The position numbers and the translations under genes were made by a program. Under the pieces are notes generated by a model that searched no databases, was not told the DNA's origin, and saw only the letters and a program-made list of their open reading frames with translations. Below are positions 26,582 to 34,927 of a stretch of 64,000 nt of DNA, one piece after another. The first letter of the stretch is position 1. Each line of letters starts with the position of its first letter. Source of the stretch: Dongia rigui (GTDB lineage: Bacteria > Pseudomonadota > Alphaproteobacteria > Dongiales > Dongiaceae); assembly GCF_034044635.1 (NCBI RefSeq), contig NZ_JAXCLX010000001.1, positions 186,001 to 250,000 on the forward strand, written 5' to 3'.

Positions 26582-27437
26582 GGGTGTTCAGAATCGCTTG
26601 CGCCCGCGCGGCTTCGCCGCGCAGCACATCCCAGGACGGCAGATCCTGGTCCCATTCGATCAAGGTCGGCAGCGGGCCGGTCTGTGCCACGACATGGCGA
26701 TAGAGATCCCAAACCGGGCCGGCCACCAGGGAGCCATGGGTATCGATCAGGACCTCGGTGCCGTCTGCATCCGTTTCGGCGCGATACCCGGCCAGATGGA
26801 TCTCGCCCACACACTGCAACGGATAGGCTGCGAGATACCCGCGCGGGTCGTAATCAAGATTATTGGCCGAAACGAAGACATTGTTGATATCGAGCAACAG
26901 GCCGCAGCCGGTGCGACGCACCAGTTCAGAGAGCAGATCTGTCTCAGCCATATCGTTGCCATCGAAGCTGAGATAGAGCGATGGATTCTCGATCAACAGC
27001 CGGCGTCCGAGACATCCCTGCACTTCATCGACATGGGCCACAACCCGGTCGAGCGTCTCGTGGGTGTAGGGGAGCGGCAGCAGGTCGTTCAAGAACTGAC
27101 CGCCATGCTCGGACCAGGCGAGATGCTCGGAAAAGCAAGCCGGTTCATAGCGCCGCATGAGATCGGCGAGGCGCCCAAGATGGGCCGGGTCCGGGCGCGC
27201 GGTTCCGCCCAGCGACAGGCCGACACCGTGAAAGGACAGCGCACAATGATCCCGGACCTTGCCGAGAACGCGATGCTGCGGTCCGCCGGCACACATAAAG
27301 TTCTCGGGATGCACCTCGACCCAGGCGACGCGGTGGGGATCGGTCAGCAGATCGGCATAATGCGCCGAACGCAGGCCGATCCCGGCTTTCGCCGGGACCG
27401 GGCCACGCGCCGCCGCGATGTCGGGCTGCAGCGTCAT
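26553..27437 (-). CDS. bufB: BufB, MNIO (DUF692) iron-dependent modifying enzyme
   Basis: A 294-residue TIM-barrel enzyme of the multinuclear non-heme iron-dependent oxidative (MNIO) family. Metal ligands and motifs visible: HPENFM (about 42), SFHGVGLSLGG (about 68), FSEHLAW (about 102), LIENPSLYL (about 147), LLDINNVFVSANN (about 180), HLAGYRAE (about 215), DTHGS (about 232) and EWDQD (about 264). Members modify Cys residues of the precursor peptide, here the bufA product. Starts 4 bp after the bufA stop; no strong SD, so coupled. Confidence 0.95.
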   Translation of the reverse strand: MTLQPDIAAARGPVPAKAGIGLRSAHYADLLTDPHRVAWVEVHPENFMCAGGPQHRVLGKVRDHCALSFHGVGLSLGGTARPDPAHLGRLADLMRRYEPACFSEHLAWSEHGGQFLNDLLPLPYTHETLDRVVAHVDEVQGCLGRRLLIENPSLYLSFDGNDMAETDLLSELVRRTGCGLLLDINNVFVSANNLDYDPRGYLAAYPLQCVGEIHLAGYRAETDADGTEVLIDTHGSLVAGPVWDLYRHVVAQTGPLPTLIEWDQDLPSWDVLRGEAARAQAILNTHAGNAHVAA

Positions 27438-27441
27438 AGGC

Positions 27442-27732
27442 TCAGGATTCGATAGGCTTCAGGGAACCAGCGCGCTCGGTGCCATCCGGCAGCTTGATCA
27501 TGGTGGTTTCGCATGAGCCCTTGGGCACCAGTTTCCAGGCGGCCTTGTCGTAATCGGCCTTTGACTGGCCGGCGCAGGAATTCCCGCCGGCCGAGGCGCA
27601 ATCATTTTGGCCGGCGAGCGCCACACCAAAGCACTTTTCCTTTGCCTCGTCGGCCCGGGAAGGGGCGCTGGCGATCGCAAGAGCAGTCAACAACGAGCCG
27701 GCCAAAGCCAGCGACGCGGTACGGCGGTTCAT
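27442..27732 (-). CDS. bufA: BufA bufferin precursor (DUF2282)
   Basis: A 96-residue precursor of a Cys-modified peptide (RiPP). It has a Sec-type signal peptide ([19 protein letters not shown], likely cut near SRA-DE, residue 27) and a core with four Cys at 34, 45, 53 and 74, in the DUF2282 pattern [28 protein letters not shown] 27732 is chosen over ATG 27738 because AGGAGG lies 8 nt before it but only 1 nt before the other. Bufferins bind copper in the envelope after MNIO modification; the copper role here is inferred. Directly behind an ECF-type promoter motif. Confidence 0.93.
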   Translation of the reverse strand: MNRRTASLALAGSLLTALAIASAPSRADEAKEKCFGVALAGQNDCASAGGNSCAGQSKADYDKAAWKLVPKGSCETTMIKLPDGTERAGSLKPIES

Positions 27733-27781
27733 AAGCATTTCCTCCTGAAAATGAGCAGCCGTTTGCTGCCCTACGCGGCAT

Positions 27782-27809
27782 GTTTCGGGTCCGAACGGTT
27801 CGGTGTTAC
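27782..27809 (-). promoter_or_regulatory. ECF (SigF-type) promoter of the bufferin operon
   Basis: On the minus strand: GTAACA (27809-27804), 16 bp, CGAAAC (27787-27782). This closely fits the GTAACC-N16-CGAA form I recall for Caulobacter SigF. It is about 50 bp before the bufA ATG. The same motif precedes the sigma gene on the other strand. Confidence 0.7.
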
Positions 27810-27878
27810 AGCGATGGGGCCAAAATCATGCAGTTTACCGACGCAGCACGATGAATCATGATGCGCCACCCGGCCGGT

Positions 27879-27906
27879 GTAACAATTGTTGCCAGGGCCG
27901 CGTAAC
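27879..27906 (+). promoter_or_regulatory. ECF (SigF-type) promoter of the sigma factor gene
   Basis: GTAACA (27879-27884), 16-bp spacer, CGTAAC (27901-27906), about 15 bp before the GTG start of the sigma factor. Together with the motif in front of bufA it suggests autoregulation. Confidence 0.65.
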
Positions 27907-27921
27907 ACGGGGTGTGCAGGT

Positions 27922-28473
27922 GTGACGGATTTGGAAGACGAACTGGCCAGTCTGATGCGGGCGGCCCAGGCGGGGGACGCCGGGGCCTATCGCCGGTTGC
28001 TGGCGGCCCTTGCCGACATGCTGCGCCGCTGGGTCAGGCGGGAGTTGTCGCGCCAGGGCTACGAGATCGCAGAAGCCGAGGACATCGTGCAAGAGACATT
28101 GCTGGCCATTCATTTGAAGCGCGGGAGCTGGGACCCTGACCGGGCCATCCTGCCGTGGCTGCGCGCGGTCACCCGGCACAAGTTGATCGACAATCTGCGC
28201 CGGCGCGGCCGCCGCATCATGGTGCCGGTCGACGACATCATGGAGACGTTGGCGGCACCCGAACCCGAAGAGACGCTGTCGACCGAGGCCCTCGACCGGC
28301 ACCTGGCGACTTTGCCGCCCGGCCAGTCGCAAGTGGTCCGCGCCATTTCCATCGACGGGTTGAGTCCCAGCGAGACTGCCAAGAAACTGACCCTGAGCGA
28401 GGGCGCCGTGCGGGTGGCGCTGCACCGGGGACTTGCCGCCCTTTCGCGCGCGGCACAAAGGAGCGAACAGTGA
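27922..28473 (+). CDS. ECF sigma factor (SigF-type) next to the bufferin operon
   Basis: A 183-residue RNA polymerase sigma factor of the ECF class. Region 2 is seen as ELASLMRAAQAGDAGAYRRLLAAL, AEAEDIVQETLLAIHLKR and WLRAVTRHKLIDNLRRRGRR (about 5-108); region 4 as LPPGQSQVVRAISIDGLSPSETAKKL and GAVRVALHRGLAAL (about 135-175). I chose GTG 27922 because the only longer start, a TTG at 27886, would fall inside the promoter motif. It overlaps the NrsF gene (GTGA) and is divergent from bufA. Confidence 0.93.
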   Translation: MTDLEDELASLMRAAQAGDAGAYRRLLAALADMLRRWVRRELSRQGYEIAEAEDIVQETLLAIHLKRGSWDPDRAILPWLRAVTRHKLIDNLRRRGRRIMVPVDDIMETLAAPEPEETLSTEALDRHLATLPPGQSQVVRAISIDGLSPSETAKKLTLSEGAVRVALHRGLAALSRAAQRSEQ

Positions 28474-29108
28474 AGACCGACGATCTCATCAGCGGCCTCG
28501 TGGCCGACCAGGGACGCCCACCAGCACGGGCCCAACAGATTCTTGCTGTCGCACTACCGTTGGCGCTCATCGTTTCGCTGCTGGTGTTCGTCGTGGAACT
28601 GCGGATTCGGGCGGATTTTCTGACCGCATTGGGGACGTGGCGGTATCTGTTCAAATTCGCGACCGCCGGCAGCATCGCCTTGTTCGGCCTGGTCTTGCTG
28701 CTTGAAATGGCGCGGCCCGAACAGTCGGTTCGCCGCGTTTTCCTTTGGCTGCCGCTTGCCTTGGCGCCGCTGCTGCTGTCGGTCGCCATGGAAATGGTGA
28801 TGCTGCCGACCGATCAATGGGGCGCCAGCGCGATTGGATTCTACCCGCTTTACTGCCTGTGCCTGGTGCCGGCCATCTCACTGGCGCCGCTGGCGGCCGG
28901 GCTCTACGCCATGCGTCGTGGCGCCCCGCAATCGCCGACGATGGCCGGGGCCGCTGCCGGTTTCGCCGCCGGCGGCATCGGTGCCTTCATCTACTCGGTC
29001 CACTGCGACAATGATTCGCCGTTCTATGTGGCCATCTGGTACCTGGGCGCGATCGTCATCGTCACGATCCTCGGGGCTCTGATCGGGCGCAGGGTGCTGC
29101 GGTGGTAG
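28470..29108 (+). CDS. nrsF: NrsF-type membrane anti-sigma factor (DUF1109)
   Basis: A 212-residue membrane protein with about six helices, of the DUF1109/NrsF family of anti-sigma factors. The C-terminal half carries FYPLYCLCLVPAISLAPL, GAPQSPTMAGAAAGFAAGG and YSVHCDNDSPFYVAIWY. Cys131 and Cys179 fall where the two conserved Cys residues of Caulobacter NrsF lie; metals probably act through them to release the sigma factor. GTG 28470 overlaps the sigma gene's stop and follows AAGGAG, so the pair is translationally coupled. Confidence 0.92.
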   Translation: MKTDDLISGLVADQGRPPARAQQILAVALPLALIVSLLVFVVELRIRADFLTALGTWRYLFKFATAGSIALFGLVLLLEMARPEQSVRRVFLWLPLALAPLLLSVAMEMVMLPTDQWGASAIGFYPLYCLCLVPAISLAPLAAGLYAMRRGAPQSPTMAGAAAGFAAGGIGAFIYSVHCDNDSPFYVAIWYLGAIVIVTILGALIGRRVLRW

Positions 29109-29214
29109 CCCCGCGGCGATAGCTAAACCAAGGTATGCGAGGCATATCGTTCCTGTTGAGTTCCAGCGTTACGGCCGGTTGGCGGGGCGCCGCCTTTCGA
29201 TTATGCTGCCGGCC

Positions 29215-29937
29215 ATGGGAACGACTCAGACACAAACCACCGAACGCACCTTGCGCGCCTTTGCGCTGCTCGAGGGCATCCCCGACATCGACCTGAAAGC
29301 GCTCGAAGGGCGCTGCCGGTGGCGCAATTGCGACAAGGGCCAGACCATTCTGGACAAGGGCGCCACATCGAAGGATGTGTTTTTCGTCCTTAAAGGTTCC
29401 GTGGCCGTTGTCACCTTCTCGCCCTCCGGCAAGGAAGTAACGCTCGCGACCGTGAAGCCCGGCGAATCCTTCGGCGAGTTGGCGGCGATCGACGATCAGC
29501 CGCGTTCGGCCAGCGTGACCGCGATCGAGAAGTCGGAATTGTGCATCATGCCGCCCGACGTCTTCATGGATCTGGTGCGCACCAATGCCGCCGTCTCCTT
29601 CCGCCTGCTGCAGCGCATGGCGCGTCTGGTGCGCCAGAGCGGCCTGCGCATTATGGAACTGTCGACGTTGCAGGCGGCACAGCGCGTCTATGCCGAGTTG
29701 CTGCGCATGGCGCAGCCGGAACCAGCCGTGCCCGGCCTCTGGGTCGTGCGCCCGTTGCCGCCGATGCATGAGATCGCCGGCATCACCAGCACGACGCGTG
29801 AGACGGTCAACCGAGCTGTCAGCCAGCTCTATCCGAGCGGGCTTCTGAAGCGCAAGGGGCGCAACCTTTATCTGATGGATAAAGTGAAGCTCGAAGAACT
29901 GGTGCAGACCATCCAGGCGCATCACGCGCACAAATAG
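29215..29937 (+). CDS. Crp/Fnr-family transcriptional regulator
   Basis: A 240-residue regulator: an N-terminal cyclic-nucleotide-binding-like domain (about 15-125; DVFFVLKGSVAVV, GESFGELAAIDDQPRSASV), the long dimer helix (RLLQRMARLVRQSGLRIMEL) and a C-terminal winged HTH (EIAGITSTTRETVNRAVSQL, about 187-206). There are no N-terminal FNR-type iron-sulfur Cys residues. Effector unknown; the PRSASV segment resembles the CRP cAMP pocket. ATG 29203 is another possible start. It ends 12 bp from the convergent phosphatidyltransferase gene. Confidence 0.88.
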   Translation: MGTTQTQTTERTLRAFALLEGIPDIDLKALEGRCRWRNCDKGQTILDKGATSKDVFFVLKGSVAVVTFSPSGKEVTLATVKPGESFGELAAIDDQPRSASVTAIEKSELCIMPPDVFMDLVRTNAAVSFRLLQRMARLVRQSGLRIMELSTLQAAQRVYAELLRMAQPEPAVPGLWVVRPLPPMHEIAGITSTTRETVNRAVSQLYPSGLLKRKGRNLYLMDKVKLEELVQTIQAHHAHK

Positions 29938-29949
29938 AATGCCGGCCGT

Positions 29950-30555
29950 TCAGGCTGGCAGCGCCCGCAACGTGGCGGCAATCCGGGTTGCCGTGGTCAA
30001 CCAGCACAAGATGCCGAAGAGCCAGGCCAGCCAGTTGAAGGCGCCTGGAAACAGCAGCATCAGGACGAAGACGGCAATCGTCTCAGTCCCTTCCGTGAAG
30101 CCACCAAGATACGCAATGCCTTTCCCGGCAGTTACCTCGTCAGATTGATTGCGTTTGGCCGCCATGATGGCATGCGCCAGAAACGTCGTGCCGGTGCCAA
30201 CGAAGCTGAAGATCAGGAAGGCCGCCGCCACGGCATGTTCGGGCCGCGCCACGGCGCAGGCAAAGACGAAGCCGGCATAGAAAATGAAATCCAGCACGAT
30301 ATCGAGATAGGCGCCGCGATCTGTCGGCCGGGTCAGTCGCGCCAGCGATCCGTCGATGCCGTCACACAGGCGGTTGGCACCAAGGAGAACAAGCCCCCAG
30401 AACTCTGCCCCGCTGGCGATGGCAACGATCGCGAGAAGACCGAGGCCAAAGCCGATCCAAGTGACGCGATCCGCGGTGAGGCCAGCGGCCTGCGCCTTGC
30501 GCGCCAACCGCTCGAGCGATGGATCGATGCGCCGCCTGAGGGCGCGATCGAACAT
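29950..30555 (-). CDS. CDP-alcohol phosphatidyltransferase family protein
   Basis: A 201-residue membrane enzyme with the CDP-alcohol phosphatidyltransferase signature D-x2-DG-x2-AR-x8-G-x3-D-x3-D, seen as CDGIDGSLARLTRPTDRGAYLDIVLDF in pieces near residues 66-92. The acceptor alcohol is unknown; neighbours suggest phospholipid synthesis. The ATG at 30555 overlaps the pssA stop (TGATG), so pssA and this gene form one operon. About five helices. Confidence 0.88.
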   Translation of the reverse strand: MFDRALRRRIDPSLERLARKAQAAGLTADRVTWIGFGLGLLAIVAIASGAEFWGLVLLGANRLCDGIDGSLARLTRPTDRGAYLDIVLDFIFYAGFVFACAVARPEHAVAAAFLIFSFVGTGTTFLAHAIMAAKRNQSDEVTAGKGIAYLGGFTEGTETIAVFVLMLLFPGAFNWLAWLFGILCWLTTATRIAATLRALPA

Positions 30556-31346
30556 CAGTCGTGATCCGCGTCGACTTCCGTCGCGGCTGCCTCCGGAATC
30601 GGGCGCTGCGCCTGCAGCCGGCGCTGGCTGCGATAGGCGAATGGCAGCGTCGAGAGATAAGCGAGCAGCGTGAAGAACAGCGTCGCCCAAGGCAGGCTCA
30701 CCAGCAGCGACGCATAGGCGACGACTGCAATCATGGTGGGCAACACCCAGGCCTGCGTCACGCGCACGCGCTTGAACGAGAAGGTCGGCAGGCGGCTCAC
30801 CAGCAGGCCGGCGACAACGACCAGAAAAATGCCCACGAAGAGCGGTGCGCGAAGGAACTCGAAGCCGTATTCCAGCCAGGCGATGAGCGGCATCAGCACC
30901 AGGCCCGCACCGGCAGGTGCGGGCACGCCGGTGAAGAAGCGGCTGGTCCAGGCCGGTAGATCGGCGTTATCGAGCTTGGTGTTGAAGCGCGCGAGACGCA
31001 ACGCCATGCAGGCGCTGAAGGCCAGCGTCAGCGCCCAGCCGATGCCCTTCACCTCATGCGTGCTCCACAGGAACATGATCATCGCCGGCGCCACACCAAA
31101 GCTGACAAAATCGCTGAGAGAATCGAGCTCCGCACCGAATTTGCTGGAGGAATCGAGCAGGCGCGCAATGCGTCCGTCGAGCGCGTCGAAGACGGCTGCG
31201 ATCAGAATGGCGATGACCGCGTTTTCCCAGCGGTCAAGCAACGCGAAGCGGATGCCGGTAAGACCCGCGCAAAGCGCGAAGATCGTCAGCATATTCGGGA
31301 TCAGCCGATTGATCGAATGATCGCGCAGGCGGCGGTGTCGGATCAT
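30555..31346 (-). CDS. pssA: CDP-diacylglycerol-serine O-phosphatidyltransferase
   Basis: A 263-residue membrane enzyme that makes phosphatidylserine. The CDP-alcohol motif is seen as FDALDGRIARLLDSSSKFG and ELDSLSDFVSFGVAPA (about 54-88). The C terminus is rich in Arg/Gln/Glu and probably cytosolic. Start ATG 31346 has AAGGAG 6 nt upstream. It follows psd by 44 bp; together they form the phosphatidylethanolamine pathway. Confidence 0.94.
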   Translation of the reverse strand: MIRHRRLRDHSINRLIPNMLTIFALCAGLTGIRFALLDRWENAVIAILIAAVFDALDGRIARLLDSSSKFGAELDSLSDFVSFGVAPAMIMFLWSTHEVKGIGWALTLAFSACMALRLARFNTKLDNADLPAWTSRFFTGVPAPAGAGLVLMPLIAWLEYGFEFLRAPLFVGIFLVVVAGLLVSRLPTFSFKRVRVTQAWVLPTMIAVVAYASLLVSLPWATLFFTLLAYLSTLPFAYRSQRRLQAQRPIPEAAATEVDADHD

Positions 31347-31390
31347 GGCATACTCCTTCGCGTCACTGACGCTTCGAACACTGGCAGGCT

Positions 31391-32077
31391 TTAGCGCATC
31401 TCGCCGAGGCGGGCCGCTTCTTCCGACCGGAAATCGGCCAGAACCGTTTCACCGGCAACCGCCAACTGGCCAACCGCGACCAGCGGCTGCACCCCGTCGG
31501 GCAGATAGACATCGACGCGGCTGCCGAAGCGGATCATACCGTAACGCTCGCCCGCGCGCAGCCTTTGGCCGTTGCGGGTCCAGCTCAAGATTCGGCGCGC
31601 GACGAGACCCGCGATCTGCACCACCAGAATGTCCTGGCCGTCGGCCATGCGCAGATGCATGGAGCTGCGCTCGTTCTCGTCGCTGGCCTTGTCGAGGGCA
31701 GCATTGAGGAACTTGCCCGGGCGGTAGGCCGTGGCGATCACCTCGGCATCGACCGGGGAACGGTTGATGTGAACCGAGAGGACGTCCATGAAAACGCTGA
31801 TGCGGGTGCGCGGGCGTTGGTCGAGGCCCAACTCGGCCGGGGGGACGGCCGGCTGGATCATCTGTACGACGCCGTCGGCCGGGCTGATGACGAGCCCAGC
31901 GCGGGTCGGGGTGATGCGGTCCGGATCACGGAAAAAATACCCACACCATAAGGTAAGCAGAAGGCCGACGAAGCCCAGCGGGTACCAAAGCCACCACAGA
32001 ATGGCGGTGGCGATGGCGAAAATGGCCAGGAACGGCCAACCGGCCCGGTGGATCGGATTAAAGAACTTCGGCTTCAA
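31391..32077 (-). CDS. psd: Phosphatidylserine decarboxylase (short form)
   Basis: A 228-residue proenzyme converting phosphatidylserine to phosphatidylethanolamine. It has two N-terminal helices, then [37 protein letters not shown], and the autocleavage site Gly185-Ser186 in [11 protein letters not shown], which becomes the pyruvoyl group. The start is TTG 32077 with AGAGG upstream. This is the short type, common in alphaproteobacteria and archaea. Confidence 0.94.
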   Translation of the reverse strand: MKPKFFNPIHRAGWPFLAIFAIATAILWWLWYPLGFVGLLLTLWCGYFFRDPDRITPTRAGLVISPADGVVQMIQPAVPPAELGLDQRPRTRISVFMDVLSVHINRSPVDAEVIATAYRPGKFLNAALDKASDENERSSMHLRMADGQDILVVQIAGLVARRILSWTRNGQRLRAGERYGMIRFGSRVDVYLPDGVQPLVAVGQLAVAGETVLADFRSEEAARLGEMR

Positions 32078-32285
32078 AATACTGCCTCTTGGTAACGGCT
32101 TGGCCGGCGATGTTCGGCCCGCTCCTCCGGCTAATATGATGATTTGTCATGGATCGTCCACCCCCGCGGTGCGAAAATACATCACGCGCGACGCACTTTT
32201 TTCTGACCAAACAGGGTGCTCTTTTACAGATCGTTAAGCGAGACGACCTAGCATCATTCGCGAACGCAACAGGGGATTCGTCAGA

Positions 32286-32756
32286 GTGAGCATTTCGATC
32301 CTGCCGATGCTGGCAAACAGCACGCTGCCACCCGGTGTGGATCACATGCACATCGAGAACGATGGTACGGTACGACTTGGCAGCGGCGGCCAGTTAGTCG
32401 AATTCGGCTTCAAATTCATGGATGTGCCGTTTTTGGCGACTACCCGCCAGGTGCAGTCAGGGCCGATCGTCCAGATTTCGGGCGAGATCGCGCCGCTTCC
32501 CTATTCCGCCGAAGGCCTGGTCATGCGCCGTTCGGTGATGGCGATCATCGACGCCAGCCAGGATCTGCTGCATTCGCGCCTGGCCATCAGCAAGCATAAA
32601 TCGATCCTTTGCGTCGGCAAGGCACCGTTCGTCACACCGGCCACGCCGGTCGATCTCGTCTCGGCCGCGGCCAGCGTATTGCTCGAAGTGAAGCCGTTCC
32701 TGCAATTGCTGGCCGAAGTCCTGCCGACCTGGCCCAAGGCAGCCGAAGCCATCTGA
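32286..32756 (+). CDS. Uncharacterised 156-residue protein
   Basis: I do not recognise it. It has no signal peptide or membrane helix. It begins with MSISILPMLANSTLPPGVDHM; the middle (VPFLATTRQVQSGPIVQISGEIAPLPYSAEG) is probably beta-rich and the rest helical (AISKHKSILCVGKAPF, LVSAAASVLLEVKPFLQLLAEVLP). The start is GTG 32286, behind AGGGGA. It is divergent from psd and convergent with the LysM protein. Codon use looks like a real gene for this genome, and the shadow frames are shorter. Confidence 0.7.
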   Translation: MSISILPMLANSTLPPGVDHMHIENDGTVRLGSGGQLVEFGFKFMDVPFLATTRQVQSGPIVQISGEIAPLPYSAEGLVMRRSVMAIIDASQDLLHSRLAISKHKSILCVGKAPFVTPATPVDLVSAAASVLLEVKPFLQLLAEVLPTWPKAAEAI

Positions 32757-32766
32757 TCCGCCATGA

Positions 32767-33897
32767 CTATTGCGGAAGCGTCAGCACCTGGCCCGGATAG
32801 ATAAGATCCGGATCGCGCACGCGGTCCTTATTGGCCTCGTAAATCACCGAATATTGCAAGCCTTCGCCATAGGTGCGGCGCGCCAGACGCCACAACGAAT
32901 TGCCGGGCTGCACCACGATCTGCGCATCGCCCGGCGTGAGGGCCGCGAAATCCGGCTGTTCGATCGGCTGCGCGATGCGGGCCGTCACCTTGTTGTTCGC
33001 ATCGACCTGGTCGACCCGCAGTTCATGCCGCCCGATACTGAGTTTGTCCGCTGGCACGAAACGCCAACGGCCCTGCGGGTCGACCGTTGCCGATCCCATC
33101 AGCTTGTCATCGAGATAGAGCGCCACTTTGCTGTCCGCCGCCGCCCGGCCCGCCAGCGCCATGCGGCCTTCCTTGTCGAAATCGACGACGTCGAGCGTCG
33201 GCTCGCGCACCGGCCCTTTCGGCAGGTCTGCGGTACTGCCGGTGCTCGGCATGTTGAGAATTTCGCTGGGGCCTTCGCCGCTTTGCGGTACGGACAGGGC
33301 CAAGGCACCGGCGGGTGCCGAGACCGCATTGCCGGCGATATCCTTGGCCGGCGCCGGCACCACGACGATGACCATGCGTTCGGATGGTTCCGCCGCGCCG
33401 CCCTCGCCTTGCGCCTGCAGGGTGAATTTATGTTCACCCGGCGCGATGGAACTGTTGGGCAGCAGCACCCATTCGCCGCGATCATCCGCCTTGGCGCTGC
33501 CGATCACCTTGCCATCGTCCAGCAGCGTCACGCTAGCGCCCGGCTTGGCGCGACCGGCGATGACGGCATCGCCGTTGGGATTGACACGGACGACATCAAA
33601 GCTGGGCGCTGTCGGTGCGGCGGCGGCACCTTGCGCGGCGTCATTGGCGACGACGGCCGTACCAGTCGCGGGCGCCGCGGCGCCGGCGGTTTGCGCGCTG
33701 GTGCCGACGGGGGACGCGGCGCTGGGTACTGCCTCCGACGTGGCGGCTGGCACCGTGGCCGTGCCATTTTCCGCCACCGGCGGCGTATCATTATCGCCGG
33801 AATCGTCGCCTTCCTGCTGGCCGATCGAATAGATCAGGCCGGCGGCAACCACGACCACGGCGGCGCCCGTCACGCCGATCAAAGCCAATCTCGACAT
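32767..33897 (-). CDS. Membrane-anchored LysM protein with Ig-like repeats
   Basis: A 376-residue envelope protein: an N-terminal signal anchor (LALIGVTGAAVVVVAAGLIYSI), a long Ala/Pro/Thr-rich linker (about 30-100), two Ig-like domains of about 85 residues (the first around PNGDAVIAGRAKPGASVTLLDDGKVIGSA, the second around KEGRMALAGRAAADSKVALYLDDKLMGSA), and a C-terminal LysM (VVQPGNSLWRLARRTYGEG...YPGQVLTLPQ). It probably binds peptidoglycan. Function not known. Confidence 0.85.
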   Translation of the reverse strand: MSRLALIGVTGAAVVVVAAGLIYSIGQQEGDDSGDNDTPPVAENGTATVPAATSEAVPSAASPVGTSAQTAGAAAPATGTAVVANDAAQGAAAAPTAPSFDVVRVNPNGDAVIAGRAKPGASVTLLDDGKVIGSAKADDRGEWVLLPNSSIAPGEHKFTLQAQGEGGAAEPSERMVIVVVPAPAKDIAGNAVSAPAGALALSVPQSGEGPSEILNMPSTGSTADLPKGPVREPTLDVVDFDKEGRMALAGRAAADSKVALYLDDKLMGSATVDPQGRWRFVPADKLSIGRHELRVDQVDANNKVTARIAQPIEQPDFAALTPGDAQIVVQPGNSLWRLARRTYGEGLQYSVIYEANKDRVRDPDLIYPGQVLTLPQ

Positions 33898-34061
33898 TTA
33901 CCTTCCCCGTTGCACCCTTGTTGCCCGACCCCTCAGGCGTCTTTCCGGGTCCTATTATTGTCAAGCTAATCCCATGTCTGCCCCGCCGCAATCGCCATGC
34001 CTCGATCCTGTGCGCCAATGGTCATTGAACTGTCCCGGAAGCCGGTTCATATTGGTGCCTA

Positions 34062-34181
34062 ATGAATAAGCAATCTTCCGCCCTCGGCTTGGGCGATCCG
34101 GCTCGAGCCAGTTTTTCCCCCGACATCGCCGCGATCAGCCGCGCATTGTCCCCAAACCACAGGAGCGACCCATCGGAATGA
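34062..34181 (+). CDS. Possible 39-residue ORF upstream of the LOG-family gene
   Basis: An ATG-started frame (MNKQSSALGLGDPARASFSP at its start) whose TGA overlaps the ATG of the next gene (ATGA). The arrangement is that of translational coupling. There is no good SD in front of it and no recognised family, so it may be chance; the next gene has its own AGGAG at 34161. Confidence 0.25.
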   Translation: MNKQSSALGLGDPARASFSPDIAAISRALSPNHRSDPSE

Positions 34182-34762
34182 CTCCGATTACATCCCTTTG
34201 CGTCTATTGCGGGTCATCCCGCGGTGTTAACCCGGCCTTTGTCCCCCTCGCCCGCGATCTCGGCAAGCAAATGGCCGAGCGTAAGATCCGCCTCGTCTAT
34301 GGCGGCGGCCGCGTCGGCTTGATGGGGGCCTGCGCCGATGGCGTCATGGCCCATGGCGGCGAGGTTGTCGGCATTATTCCGCAACATCTGCAGGACCGGG
34401 AGATCGGCCACAGCGGGCTCACCGAGCTCAAGGTGGTCGACAACATGCATACCCGCAAGCGCATGATGTTCGAGCTTTCGGACGCCTTCATCGTCCTGCC
34501 CGGCGGGCTCGGCACGCTGGAAGAATTTTTCGAGATCGTCACTTGGCGCCAGCTCGGCATGCACGACAAGCCGATCATCGTGCTCAATGCCGACGGCTAT
34601 TGGGACGGGCTCGTCGACATGATCGACGGCATCATCGACGACGGATTTGCCCAGGCTTCGTGCCGGCAGTATTTCTCGGTCGTGAACTCAATCGGGCGCC
34701 TTTTCGACTTATTGGCGGCCCCGGCTGAAACCCAAGAACCCGACCATCCAGAGCGCATCTGA
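34178..34762 (+). CDS. LOG-family protein (TIGR00730, cytokinin-type phosphoribohydrolase)
   Basis: A 194-residue Rossmann-like enzyme of the LOG family, nucleoside 5'-monophosphate phosphoribohydrolases that release free bases. Motifs: VYCGSSRGVNPAF at the N terminus, YGGGRVGLMG (about 40-50) and the signature LPGGLGTLEEFFEIVTW (about 107-123). The native substrate is usually AMP or a related nucleotide. An AGGAG lies 12 nt before ATG 34178. Confidence 0.92.
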   Translation: MTPITSLCVYCGSSRGVNPAFVPLARDLGKQMAERKIRLVYGGGRVGLMGACADGVMAHGGEVVGIIPQHLQDREIGHSGLTELKVVDNMHTRKRMMFELSDAFIVLPGGLGTLEEFFEIVTWRQLGMHDKPIIVLNADGYWDGLVDMIDGIIDDGFAQASCRQYFSVVNSIGRLFDLLAAPAETQEPDHPERI

Positions 34763-34927
34763 CAGCGGCAATTGGTTTTCACACTAGCTTTCAGGGATTT
34801 GGCTGGCCTTGGACTAAGGTATGGCGCCAAATTCCTTCAAATCGCCCCAGCCAGCCACTAGACTGCGCGCGATTTCGCGCCCTCCAGCGCCTTTCCGGCG
34901 CATCGTTTGAAGAAGGATTGAGCCCCC

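Noticed and set aside
27886-27921. TTG start 12 codons earlier for the ECF sigma factor
   Set aside because: Those codons overlap the GTAACA-N16-CGTAAC promoter motif and the start has no ribosome-binding site; GTG 27922 fits better.
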